Shown here: piece after piece, positions 40,110 to 47,943 of the stretch
How the letters are laid out: every line of letters starts with the position of its first letter
Numbering within the stretch: the stretch's first letter is position 1
NCBI GenBank assembly: GCA_963749515.1
Contig: CAVVMR010000014.1
Coordinates: 62,001-126,000 of the forward strand
Reading direction: 5' to 3'
Origin: Gaiellasilicea sp963749515
GTDB taxonomy: Bacteria; Actinomycetota; Thermoleophilia; Gaiellales; Gaiellaceae
DNA length: 64,000 bases
Position numbers and translations under genes: made by a program
Notes under the pieces: model-generated
Databases searched by the model: none
What the model was told of the DNA's origin: nothing
The model's input: only the letters and a program-made list of their open reading frames with translations

Positions 40110-40523
40110 TTACCCGGACAGCGGCTCTCGGATCTCGTACCGGTGCACGACGGCGGTGCAGAGATCCTCGACGTAGTCGAGCCCCGCGGCTTCTGCGATC
40201 GCCCGCGACTCGTCCGAGACGATCCCGAGCTGCAGCCACAGCGCGCCGGCGCCGGCCTCGACCGCTTCACGAGCGTGCGCCGGCGTGAACTCGGCGCGGC
40301 GAAAGACGTCGACCAGGTCGATCGGCCGGTCGATCTCCGCCAGCGTCCGCGCGCAGGCGACACCGAGCACCTCGTCGCAGCCCGCCGGCCGTACCGGGAT
40401 CACGTCGTAGCCCTGCCGCAGGAGGTAGTGCATGACGCTGTTGCTCGGCCGGTCGGCCTTCGGCGAGGCGCCGACCAAAGCGATTGTCTTTGCGTCTCGC
40501 AGGATCTCCGCCGGCGTGCGCAT
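40110..40523 (-). CDS. CoA-binding protein (YccU-like)
   Basis: A 137-residue Rossmann-fold CoA-binding protein: TIALVGASPKADRPSNSVMH (nucleotide loop), YDVIPVRPAGCDEVLG, DLVDVFRRAEF, GALWLQLGIVSDESRAIA and DLCTAVVHRY. The family binds CoA and is thought to be regulatory. TACGCT lies 6 nt before its ATG; the divergent HAD gene has TATCCT 6 nt before its GTG, and the two -10 boxes overlap. Confidence 0.85.
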   Translation of the reverse strand: MRTPAEILRDAKTIALVGASPKADRPSNSVMHYLLRQGYDVIPVRPAGCDEVLGVACARTLAEIDRPIDLVDVFRRAEFTPAHAREAVEAGAGALWLQLGIVSDESRAIAEAAGLDYVEDLCTAVVHRYEIREPLSG

Positions 40524-40545
40524 TCCGCGAGCGTATCCTCAGAGA

Positions 40546-41283
40546 GTGATCCAGTCAGTTCTCTTCGACGTCGACTTCACCCTTGCCCGCCCCGGCCCCG
40601 AGCTCGGGCCGGAGGGGTATCGCCGGGCCGGCGAGCGGCACGGGCTGTCGCTCGACCCGGAGCGCTACGAGGCGTCCCGGCAGGCTGCGCTCGCCTCGTT
40701 GCGGCGGCATCCCGAGCTCGAGCACGACGACGAGCTCTGGGTCGTCTTCACGGAGGAGATCGTGCGCGGGATGGGAGGCGACGCTGAGGCAGCCCGCGCG
40801 TGCGCCGAGGATCTCGTGCGGGCCTGGGAGCTGCACGAGCGCTTCACGCTCTACGACGATGCTCTGCCGGCGCTCGCCGAGCTGCGCGAGCACGGCGTGA
40901 AGATCGGGCTGGTGTCGAACGGGAGCCGTGACCTGGAGGAGTTCGTCGTGCACCACGCCCTCGACGTGGACTGCGCGATCGGGTCGCGTGCGTTCGGCCG
41001 CACGAAGCCCCACCCAGAGATCTTCCGGCGTGCGCTCGCGCTGCTCGACTCCGCGCCCGAGGAGGCGGCGATGATCGGAGACTCCTACGAGGACGACATC
41101 GAGGGCGCCCGCGCGCTGGGCATGCAGGCGTTCCTGCTCGACCGCGACGGGCGCTACCCGGACGAGCCCGACCGGCTCCCCGACCTGCTTGCGCTGCCCG
41201 CCGCGCTGGGATTGATTCGCACGCACGGTGTAACTAAGGTCAGCGGGTCGGAGGATGTTCGGCAAGAGGGGGGAGGACGTTGA
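40546..41283 (+). CDS. HAD-superfamily hydrolase
   Basis: A 245-residue HAD protein. Motif I is FDVDFTLARPG, where the usual DxDGT second Gly is Phe; motif II is IGLVSNGS; Lys lies in GRTKPHPEIFRRAL; motif IV is AAMIGDSYEDDIEGARALGM. Substrate unknown. It starts at GTG 40546, likely leaderless. The stop overlaps the TTG of the next gene, so the two form an operon. Confidence 0.8.
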   Translation: MIQSVLFDVDFTLARPGPELGPEGYRRAGERHGLSLDPERYEASRQAALASLRRHPELEHDDELWVVFTEEIVRGMGGDAEAARACAEDLVRAWELHERFTLYDDALPALAELREHGVKIGLVSNGSRDLEEFVVHHALDVDCAIGSRAFGRTKPHPEIFRRALALLDSAPEEAAMIGDSYEDDIEGARALGMQAFLLDRDGRYPDEPDRLPDLLALPAALGLIRTHGVTKVSGSEDVRQEGGGR

Positions 41284-42596
41284 CGAAGCTGTGGAGGTCG
41301 GCTGCCGCCGTCGGCCTGGTGCTCGTCACCTCACAGCTTGCAGCTGCCGCGACCGGAGCCTCGAATGGCTCGACGCTCGCGTTCACGAGCCTGCGAGGCG
41401 GTAACGCCGCGCTCTACGTGGCCAACCGCGACGGCATCGCCGCGCGACGGCTCACGCTCGACGGAATCGGCGCTTACCAGGGCGACGCGGCCTGGTCTCC
41501 CGACGGTACCCGCGTCGTCTTCACGTGCGGAAACTTCGAGCTCTGTGTGGCCTCGGCGGACGGATCGAGCGTTGCCCGCTTGACGAAGTCCACGTGGCCG
41601 GGCACCTGGAGCTACGAGTTCGAGCCCGCGTGGTCTCCTGACGGGACGCAGATCGTCTTCAGCGCGAAGCGTGGCGGCCGCAGCAGTGGCCTGTGGCTCG
41701 TCGGCGCCGATGGCACCGGGCTCAAGAGGTTCGTTGACAACCCAGGCAACGAAGGATCTCCGGAGTGGTCACCGGACGGGCTCCAGATCGCCTACACGGC
41801 GGACACAGGCGAGGGGAGCGATCTCTGGGCCGTCAACTCGGACGGCACGAACGTGCGGCGCCTGACCAGTGGGAGGGCCTTCGAGTCCGATCCCGATTGG
41901 TCACCGAACGGCTCGACGATCGCCTACGCGCGGGCAACCGCGGGCTCGTTCAAGAGTGAGATCTGGCTGATGCGCGCGACCGGCGGCGGCCAGCGGCGCC
42001 TGACCGCCGGCGGGGAGCCGAGCTGGTCACCGGACGGGTCCTTCCTCTTCCTGTCCGCTCCGCTGGGCAACGACGACGAGCTCTTCAGAGTGCGGCCCAA
42101 CGGGTCCGGCCGCACCCGGCTGACGAAGCGTGCGGGCGGCGATTACACGCCGCAGCTCCAGCCGGCCGGCGTGACCGTGCTGTTGCCGCCGGTGCCGTCG
42201 ACTCCGCTCCAGCCAGTTCACCCGGACGCCCGCACCGTGGGGACACTCCTTGCCCGCTACGCGTCCGTGATCCGGGACCTGAGCGGCCTCGACAGCACGA
42301 ACCGAGCGTCGGCTATCGCGGCGGCTCGGGCACTCGCGCGCGATGCGAAAGCGGGGCGCGCTGCACTGGCGGCGTCGCGTCCCGTGTCGGCGCGCGGAGA
42401 GCGGATCAAGGCCGACGGCATCGCGGGATTCACCGCAGCCCAGGCCGTCGCCCGCAACCGGCTGGAGCTGCTGCGGCTGGCCCTGCAAGGAAAGAAGGCC
42501 GCGAAGCGCATCGCGGCGCTGAGCAAGTCCTACAAGGCGAACCGGGCCACGATGAGCCGGCGCCTCGGAACCGCGTTCGACGAGACCGGCCTGTAG
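41280..42596 (+). CDS. Secreted TolB-like beta-propeller protein
   Basis: A 438-residue protein with a signal peptide (AVGLVLVTSQLAAAATGA) and at least five PD40/WD40-like repeats marked by AAWSPDGTRVVF, PAWSPDGTQIVF, PEWSPDGLQIAY, PDWSPNGSTIAY and PSWSPDGSFLFL. The last ~130 residues are an Ala/Arg-rich helical domain. It probably acts outside the membrane as a binding scaffold. TTG start at 41280 after GGGAGG. Confidence 0.8.
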   Translation: MTKLWRSAAAVGLVLVTSQLAAAATGASNGSTLAFTSLRGGNAALYVANRDGIAARRLTLDGIGAYQGDAAWSPDGTRVVFTCGNFELCVASADGSSVARLTKSTWPGTWSYEFEPAWSPDGTQIVFSAKRGGRSSGLWLVGADGTGLKRFVDNPGNEGSPEWSPDGLQIAYTADTGEGSDLWAVNSDGTNVRRLTSGRAFESDPDWSPNGSTIAYARATAGSFKSEIWLMRATGGGQRRLTAGGEPSWSPDGSFLFLSAPLGNDDELFRVRPNGSGRTRLTKRAGGDYTPQLQPAGVTVLLPPVPSTPLQPVHPDARTVGTLLARYASVIRDLSGLDSTNRASAIAAARALARDAKAGRAALAASRPVSARGERIKADGIAGFTAAQAVARNRLELLRLALQGKKAAKRIAALSKSYKANRATMSRRLGTAFDETGL

Positions 42597-42599
42597 CGA

Positions 42600-43835
42600 C
42601 TAACAGCGATCGGAGCCCTCGCAGGTGCGAAGCGTCTGGACCTGCGGGTTGCCGTTGATCCAGCTGAGGCGGATGCGCAGCGAGGCGTCGTTGTTCGTGT
42701 AGTCGATCTCCTCGAGCTGCTGCGTCGGATTCGCGCGGTGGACGAGCACGTAGATTCCCGCCGGGACGCCGCGGAGCTCGAGGTTCTGGCCGTGGAAGTG
42801 CGGAGGGTAGAGGTCCGTGAAGCCGATCGAGGTTCCCTGCTCGACGGCGAGCGCCTGCGGGTTCGACGCAGCGCAGTTGCCGAGGAAGCGGGCGCCGGTG
42901 AAGCGAACCACGCGCCGTCGCGCCAGGCCGTAGTGGTCGGCGAGGCAGAAGCCGCTCTTCCGGTCCCGCACGATCAGCTGATCGTCGAGCGTGCGGAGCT
43001 CGTAGCGCTGGAAGTCGAGCAGGTGCCAGTGGGTGTGGGTGGGCGAGTACGTGTAGCGGAGGCGGCCGGCGTCGTCGTAGGTGCGTTGCGTCCCGTCGGT
43101 CAGGCGCACGAGCTGGCGCGCGATCATGGGGCCAGATGCGGCGGGCCGGCTCCCCCGGACCCAGACGGGCCCGTCGCCGACGTTGTCGGTCGCGGAGGCG
43201 AAGCCGAGCTTCGTCCCCGCGATCCCGAGCCGGAACGGTGCGCGCTGGTCGAAGTCCGGTAGGAGCTCCCGCGGGCCGGATGGCGGCGTGCCGGCGTCGA
43301 CGGTCTTCTCGGGAAAGGGCTCCCCCGGCTCGAGCGTCCGGAACAGGATCTTGCCGTCGCTGAAGCTTGGGAACAGCTGCTCGGTCGGCCCACCCGCGAC
43401 GAGGTTCGGCCCGCCGCCGTCGACCGAGACGACGTAGACGTCGAAGCTTCCGCCCGCAAGTGGGCTCGCTGCGTAGGCGATCCGGCGGCCGTCGCCGCTC
43501 CAGGCAGGTGTCGCCACAACCTGAGCGGCGGTCGTCAGCCGCCTGAGGCCACCGCCGTCGCGCCGCACGACGTAGAGGCTCGAGCTGCGCTTGCCCGGCT
43601 GCTGGCGGACGAAAGCCACGTTGCGGCGGTCGGGCGACCAGTCGGGCTCGGTGTCGCTCGCCGGGGACGGCGTGAGCAGCCGCTTGCCCACAAAGAGGTC
43701 ACCGTCGCGCGAGGAGACGGCGAGCTTCGGTAGCCCACGGGCGGCGCCGGCGTCGATGCTCCACGAAAAGGCGGCGAGCACGGGCAGCGGTGCCAGCACC
43801 GCTGCGATCAGCGCGAGTCGAGCTCTGCCCTCCAT
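42600..43835 (-). CDS. Secreted TolB-like propeller fused to lysyl-oxidase-like domain
   Basis: A 411-residue protein. Signal segment (LALIAAVLAPLPVLAAFSW), PD40-type repeats (TEPDWSPDRRNVAFV, ATPAWSGDGRRIAY), then a lysyl-oxidase domain: copper-site HTHWHLLDFQRYELR, KSGFCLADHYGL, FLGNCAASNPQALAVEQGTS, LYPPHFHGQNLELRGVPAG, EEIDYTNNDASLRIRL. Bacterial members may oxidise lysine side chains of extracellular proteins. The lysyl Tyr partner of the quinone cofactor cannot be assigned by eye. The start at 43835 overlaps the end of the CoA transferase gene. Confidence 0.78.
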   Translation of the reverse strand: MEGRARLALIAAVLAPLPVLAAFSWSIDAGAARGLPKLAVSSRDGDLFVGKRLLTPSPASDTEPDWSPDRRNVAFVRQQPGKRSSSLYVVRRDGGGLRRLTTAAQVVATPAWSGDGRRIAYAASPLAGGSFDVYVVSVDGGGPNLVAGGPTEQLFPSFSDGKILFRTLEPGEPFPEKTVDAGTPPSGPRELLPDFDQRAPFRLGIAGTKLGFASATDNVGDGPVWVRGSRPAASGPMIARQLVRLTDGTQRTYDDAGRLRYTYSPTHTHWHLLDFQRYELRTLDDQLIVRDRKSGFCLADHYGLARRRVVRFTGARFLGNCAASNPQALAVEQGTSIGFTDLYPPHFHGQNLELRGVPAGIYVLVHRANPTQQLEEIDYTNNDASLRIRLSWINGNPQVQTLRTCEGSDRC

Positions 43836-44791
43836 GCGTCCGTATGCTGCCCGATGGCAGCGGACGGCACGGACGTCGTCATCCCGAACGCCGCCGCTCC
43901 CTCCGCCAGGGTCGCGACCGGGCCGACGCACACGTCCTCGCCGTCGAAGAGCCGCAGCCACTCCTCGAGCGGCCGAGTCTCGAAGACGGTGGCGAGATCG
44001 GCGGCCAGCGCGTCCTGGCCGTCCGGATCGAACTGGCGCGCCGCGAGCTCGGGACGCTCGATCAGCTCGCACAGCCGCGTGAAGAACTTCGGCTCGAGCG
44101 CACCTACCGTCAGGTGCCGGGCGTCGCCGGTCGCGTAGATGCGGTAGCAGGCAAGGCCGCCCGTGAGGAGGCGCGGGAGCGGATCGCCGCCGACCCGGTG
44201 AGCGACCAGCCGGTGCGAGCCGTGAGTCATCGAGACCGTCAGCCGGGCGCCGTGGCCGGTGCGCGTCCGCTCGAGGAGCGCCGCGAGAACCTCGGTGACC
44301 GCGCTGAGCGCACCCGCCGCGAGGTCTGCGGGCTGAACCGGAGGCACGCTCGGCGCCGTGTCTTCGAGCACCCCCGCCCAGCCGAGGTAGTTCAGGTCGT
44401 GTCCTGCCCGTCCGACGTGCGTGCCTTCGTTCCCGAACCCCGTGATCGAGCAGTAGACCGCAGTCTCAGGAACGTCATCCGGTCCGACCCCGAGCCGCTC
44501 GGCGACGCCGGGCCGGAAGCCCTCGAGGATCACGTCGGCGCGGGCGAGCAGAGCCCGGGCGAACGGCAGGTCCGTCTTCAGGTCGATCGCGACCGACTCC
44601 TTGCCGGCATTCAGCGCCTCGTCCCAGGTGCTGGAGATGCCGCGCATCGGGTCGCCGTCGGGTTGCTCGAGCTTGACGACCCGGGCGCCGAGCCGCAGCA
44701 GCTCGCGGGAGGCGAACGCACCCGGCAGATAGCGGGTCAGATCGACGACGAGCATCCCTGCGAGAGGTTGCACCCGTGCCGAAAGTAGCAC
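43808..44791 (-). CDS. CaiB/BaiF-family CoA transferase or racemase
   Basis: A 327-residue class III CoA-transferase-fold protein: QPLAGMLVVDLTRYLPGAFA, LGARVVKLEQPDGDPMRG, ADVILEGFRPGVAERLGVG, YCSITGFGNEGTHVGRAGHD and the C-terminal EEWLRLFDGEDVCVGPV. The pattern is close to alpha-methylacyl-CoA racemase and formyl-CoA transferases. It probably handles branched acyl-CoAs. GTG 44791 or GTG 44773. Divergent from a TetR gene, whose promoter lies within its 5' end. Confidence 0.85.
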   Translation of the reverse strand: MLLSARVQPLAGMLVVDLTRYLPGAFASRELLRLGARVVKLEQPDGDPMRGISSTWDEALNAGKESVAIDLKTDLPFARALLARADVILEGFRPGVAERLGVGPDDVPETAVYCSITGFGNEGTHVGRAGHDLNYLGWAGVLEDTAPSVPPVQPADLAAGALSAVTEVLAALLERTRTGHGARLTVSMTHGSHRLVAHRVGGDPLPRLLTGGLACYRIYATGDARHLTVGALEPKFFTRLCELIERPELAARQFDPDGQDALAADLATVFETRPLEEWLRLFDGEDVCVGPVATLAEGAAAFGMTTSVPSAAIGQHTDAWRAELDSR

Positions 44792-44797
44792 TACAGT
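44768..44797 (+). promoter_or_regulatory. Promoter of the TetR gene
   Basis: TTGCAC (44768-44773), an 18-bp spacer and TACAGT (44792-44797). The operator-like repeat starts 9 bp after the -10 box, at the expected transcription start. Confidence 0.6.
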
Positions 44798-44806
44798 GCG
44801 AGCGAG

Positions 44807-44822
44807 TTGACTGACCGTTCAA
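44807..44822 (+). promoter_or_regulatory. Operator-like site at the TetR gene
   Basis: TTGACTGACCGTTCAA has dyad symmetry in its ends (TTGA/TCAA) and matches 51240-51255 at 13 of 16 positions. It covers the TTG start codon of the TetR gene. Suggests autoregulation. Confidence 0.55.
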
Positions 44823-45433
44823 CCAACGGCGGAGCGTCTGCGGACAAGCGTCGCGTGATCCTCGCTGCGGCAGTCCGTGTGTTCGCCACGAAGGGCTACC
44901 ACACGAGCCGCGTCGGCGACATCGCCGAGGAGGCAGGGATCGCGCACGGCCTCCTCTACCACTACTTCGGGTCGAAGGAAGAGGTGCTCCAGACCGTCTT
45001 TCGCGAGAACTGGAGCCAGCTGCTCGAGGTGCTCTCGCGCATCGAGACGTCGGACGAGCCCCCGGTCGAGCAGCTGGAAGCGATCGCGAAGGTGCTCCTT
45101 CGCTCCTGGCGCGACCAGCCCGACCTCGTTCGCGTGATGGTGCGCGAGGTTGCACGGAGCCCGCAGCTGCAGGGGCAGGTGGACGAGATTCGCGGCGCCT
45201 TCCTCGTCATCCAGCGGGTGATCGAGCGCGGGCAGGCAGACGGCTCGTTCAGGCCGGAGGTCGACGCACGTCTCGCGAGCTGGATCTTCTACGGCGGTCT
45301 CGAGGAGCTCCTGACCGGCTGGGTCCTGGGTCAGCTCCCCGACGGCGACGAGGAGGTGGCGCGTGCCGAGCAGACGGTGGTCGAGCTCCTCTGCGGCGGG
45401 CTCACTCGAGCCGACGCAGCAGCGCCCGTCTGA
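44807..45433 (+). CDS. TetR-family transcriptional regulator
   Basis: A 208-residue TetR regulator. HTH: KRRVILAAAVRVFATKGYHT, SRVGDIAEEAGIAHGLLYHY and FGSKEEVLQTVF. The C-terminal domain has the length and helix pattern of fatty-acid (FadR-like) TetR proteins (IRGAFLVIQRVIERGQADGS). Together with the CoA transferase next to it and the shared operator at the acyl-CoA dehydrogenase 51277, it likely senses an acyl-CoA. TTG start at 44807 is inside the operator; no better start is seen upstream of the HTH. Confidence 0.88.
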   Translation: MTDRSTNGGASADKRRVILAAAVRVFATKGYHTSRVGDIAEEAGIAHGLLYHYFGSKEEVLQTVFRENWSQLLEVLSRIETSDEPPVEQLEAIAKVLLRSWRDQPDLVRVMVREVARSPQLQGQVDEIRGAFLVIQRVIERGQADGSFRPEVDARLASWIFYGGLEELLTGWVLGQLPDGDEEVARAEQTVVELLCGGLTRADAAAPV

Positions 45434-46682
45434 ACCTCGCTATACGCGTGTCGTCTGGACGCTGGGGCTCGGAGCGTTCGGCCTCGCCTTCTCGCTGACG
45501 ACGACCGCGGCGTACCTGCCGCCGCTGCTCGGGCAATTCACCACCTCGGCGACGCTGATCGCGCTCGTGCTCGCCTCGGAAGGCCTCTTCGCCGTGGCGC
45601 TGCCGCTCGTGATCGGACCGTGGAGCGACACCTTCCACACTCCGCTCGGCCGGCGGCGGCCCTTCATGCTCGTGGCGCTCGGCCCGATCGGGTTCTGCCT
45701 CGCCCTGATGGCGTTCATGCCGAGCATCTGGACGACGGCGTTGCTCGTTCTCGCCTTCTTCTTCGCCTACTACGTCTACGAGCCGCCATACCGGGGCCTG
45801 TACCCGGATCTGCTCCCGGAGCGGCTCTACGGACGGGCGCAGAGCGCCCAGCACCTGATGCGCGGCGTCGCTCTCGGCACGGCGCTGATCGGCGGCGGCG
45901 CGCTCTTCCACGTCTGGGAGCCGTTCCCGTTCCTCGTCGCCGCGGCGGTGGTCACCGCTGCGTGTGCCTCGCCGGTTCTCTTCCTGCGCGAGGACGGCGG
46001 CCACGGCCGCGTCTTCGAGGGCGTTCGGGCCTACATCTCGCACAGCTGGCATGTCTTCCGGCGCGAGCCAGAGGTGCGCCACTTTCTGATCGCGAACACG
46101 GCGTGGGAGGGTGCGTTCGCCGGCGCGCGCACGTTCGTCGTCCTCTATCTGACGATCGGCCTCGGTCAGCCGCTGGGGACGACGACCGCGGTGCTGGCGG
46201 CGGTGGCCGCCGGCTACATCGTCGCCGCGGCGGGAGCCGGCTTCCTCGGCGACCGGTTCGGTCTCAGCCGCGTGATCCTCGCCGCCTCGGTCGTCTACGG
46301 CCTGGGCCTCCTGCTCGGCGGCCTCGGCAACGAGTGGCACCGGTGGTACCTGCCGATCATCTTCGTCGTCGCGATCGGCGGCGGGACGGTGCTCACCCTC
46401 TCGTGGGGCCTGCTCTTCAAGTTGATGCCCGCAGCCGACCGGGGGGCGATCGCTGGGCTGGCGACGACCACGAAGGGGATCGGGCTCCTGACCGGGCCGC
46501 TGCTCGCGGGCGCGGCGATCGACATCCTCTCGCCGTATCTCGACGACACCCGCGGCTACCAGGCGCTCTGGCCGATCCTCGGCGTGCCCGTCCTGCTGGC
46601 GATTCCGCTCGTCGCGCGACTAGACGCGGCAGAGCGGAAGTCCGGGCCGGTACAGCCCGAAAGCCCAGAGCCGATCGTCTAG
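45363..46682 (+). CDS. MFS transporter
   Basis: A 439-residue membrane protein with about 12 hydrophobic segments. MFS signature between TM2 and TM3: GPWSDTFHTPLGRRRPFMLV. YVYEPPYRGLYPDLLPERLY in TM4-5 resembles the GPH/sucrose-transporter branch. Substrate unknown. The only visible start, GTG 45363, lies 71 nt inside the TetR gene, so translation may be coupled. The end overlaps the convergent secreted-protein gene. Confidence 0.85.
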   Translation: MPSRRWSSSSAAGSLEPTQQRPSEPRYTRVVWTLGLGAFGLAFSLTTTAAYLPPLLGQFTTSATLIALVLASEGLFAVALPLVIGPWSDTFHTPLGRRRPFMLVALGPIGFCLALMAFMPSIWTTALLVLAFFFAYYVYEPPYRGLYPDLLPERLYGRAQSAQHLMRGVALGTALIGGGALFHVWEPFPFLVAAAVVTAACASPVLFLREDGGHGRVFEGVRAYISHSWHVFRREPEVRHFLIANTAWEGAFAGARTFVVLYLTIGLGQPLGTTTAVLAAVAAGYIVAAAGAGFLGDRFGLSRVILAASVVYGLGLLLGGLGNEWHRWYLPIIFVVAIGGGTVLTLSWGLLFKLMPAADRGAIAGLATTTKGIGLLTGPLLAGAAIDILSPYLDDTRGYQALWPILGVPVLLAIPLVARLDAAERKSGPVQPESPEPIV

Positions 46683-47111
46683 GACGTAGAACGCGGTCGT
46701 GGCGGCGCGCCCGGGCAGCACGAGGACGGAGTAGCCGCCGCACTGGCGCCGGACGAGCGCGCCGTAGACGGAGGTGACGCGCGCCTCGGCGTCACCGAGA
46801 CGGAGGCCCCGGTTCGTGCGCCAGCCCTCCGGGCGGTAGAGCGTGAAGATCGCGGCGACCTTGCCCGCGCGCAGCTCGACGCCGGCGCCGCCCGGCTGGA
46901 ACGCGTAGTAGTTGAAGTACCAGGTCTCGTGCGGGCAGCCCCTGCAGATTCCATAGGCCCGGCCCCAGCTCCGCTCGAGCGCCGCCTTGGTCATGCCGAG
47001 CTCGATCCCGCCGAGGCTGCGGCCCGGCACCAGGACGCCGGCGCCGGGCGGCGCGGCGGAGGCGGCGCCGGCGAGAACGACCGCGCCCGCGATGACGGCG
47101 AGGAGACGCAC
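46620..47111 (-). CDS. Small secreted protein of unknown function
   Basis: A 163-residue exported protein. Signal peptide VRLLAVIAGAVVLAGAASAA, then VPGRSLGGIELGMTKAALER, a segment like SmpA/OmlA-type outer repeats (GxxLGMT), and Cys residues in GICRGCPHETWYF, RRQCGGY and PLCRV that could form disulphides. GTG 47111 lies 7 nt after TATCCT (47119-47124), likely leaderless. Function unknown. Confidence 0.65.
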   Translation of the reverse strand: MRLLAVIAGAVVLAGAASAAPPGAGVLVPGRSLGGIELGMTKAALERSWGRAYGICRGCPHETWYFNYYAFQPGGAGVELRAGKVAAIFTLYRPEGWRTNRGLRLGDAEARVTSVYGALVRRQCGGYSVLVLPGRAATTAFYVLDDRLWAFGLYRPGLPLCRV

Positions 47112-47130
47112 GTGTGGGAGGATAAGCGCG

Positions 47131-47604
47131 GTGAAGGTGTTCAACGTGTTCGACGGGGAGCTCGACCTCGAGCGCGACCGGCCCGGGTTCTCGTGGCGGC
47201 GCGCCATGCTCGGCGAGAAGCTCGGAGCGACGAGGGTCGGCGCGAGCCTGTACGAGCTCGAGCCCGGCGAGAAGACCTTCCCGTACCACTACGAGTACGG
47301 CGCCGAGGAGTGGCTGCTCGTCGTCGCGGGGCGGCCGACCCTGCGCGACCCGGAGGGCGAGCACGAGCTGCGGCCCGGAGACGTCGTCTGCTTCCCGGAA
47401 GGCCCCGAGGGAGCGCACCAGCTCCGGAACGGGACGGACGAGCCGATCCGCGTGCTGATCTTCTCGACCAAGGGCGAGCCGACCTCGGCCGTCTATCCGG
47501 ACAGCGGCAAGATCGGGATCTGGACCGGGTTCGACGACGCAGACCCGCCGCGCCTCTTCCGGATCGGCACCGAGCTCGACTACTGGGACGGAGAAGAGGC
47601 CTAG
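47131..47604 (+). CDS. Cupin-domain protein
   Basis: A 157-residue cupin: MKVFNVFDGELDLERDRPGF, FPYHYEYGAEEWLLVVAGRP (His, His, Glu, Glu metal motif), LRPGDVVCFPEGPEGAHQLR and the C-terminal LDYWDGEEA. Homologous to the broken gene at 39493. GTG 47131 follows GGGAGG. Ligand unknown. Its TAG stop is part of the terminus of hairpin element C. Confidence 0.82.
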   Translation: MKVFNVFDGELDLERDRPGFSWRRAMLGEKLGATRVGASLYELEPGEKTFPYHYEYGAEEWLLVVAGRPTLRDPEGEHELRPGDVVCFPEGPEGAHQLRNGTDEPIRVLIFSTKGEPTSAVYPDSGKIGIWTGFDDADPPRLFRIGTELDYWDGEEA

Positions 47605-47767
47605 GAGGGTTCGGTGGAACGTCGCTCGTCGCTGGGGTGCGATGCTCGTTCCGAGGCAAGGACGCAGGGAGCCCGCGGGCTGGTAGCCCGTGGGCGACTG
47701 AGGACGCGGCCTCGGGGCGAGCAGCGCGGCCCGGCGGCTCAGCCGATGTTTCGCCGAACCCTCCTAG
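47601..47767 (-). repeat. Long-hairpin intergenic element, copy C (inverted)
   Basis: 167 bp bounded by perfect 14-bp inverted repeats, CTAGGAGGGTTCGG (47601-47614) and CCGAACCCTCCTAG (47754-47767). In minus orientation the core reads GCGTCCTCAGTCGC, an apical hairpin with 10-bp stem (47671-47680/47686-47695, one wobble), then GCTCCCTGCGTCCTTGC, the same conserved tracts as copies A and B. The motif CCAGCGACG in the right arm is also shared with A. No start codon follows it, so a purely regulatory role does not fit this copy. Confidence 0.82.
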
Positions 47768-47774
47768 AAACACC

Positions 47775-47805
47775 GACGACCCCCACGGGTGGCGTGGGGG
47801 TCGTC
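47775..47805 (-). terminator. Hairpin downstream of the glutaryl-CoA dehydrogenase-like gene
   Basis: GACGACCCCCACG and CGTGGGGGTCGTC form a perfect 13-bp stem with a 5-nt loop. On the minus strand it is followed by GGTGTTTC, a weak T tract. It likely ends the acyl-CoA dehydrogenase transcript. Confidence 0.6.
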
Positions 47806-47943
47806 AGCTGCGGCGGTGCGTGGCGTTCGTCTGTGCGGCGTTTCGGTTGAACGCGGCCCCGAAGAGCGAGCAGCGTCCTGTCTCAGTCGTCGGCAGCACG
47901 CTGCCGGCTTCCATCCCCGATTCCGCGTGGTCGAGCTACCGAT

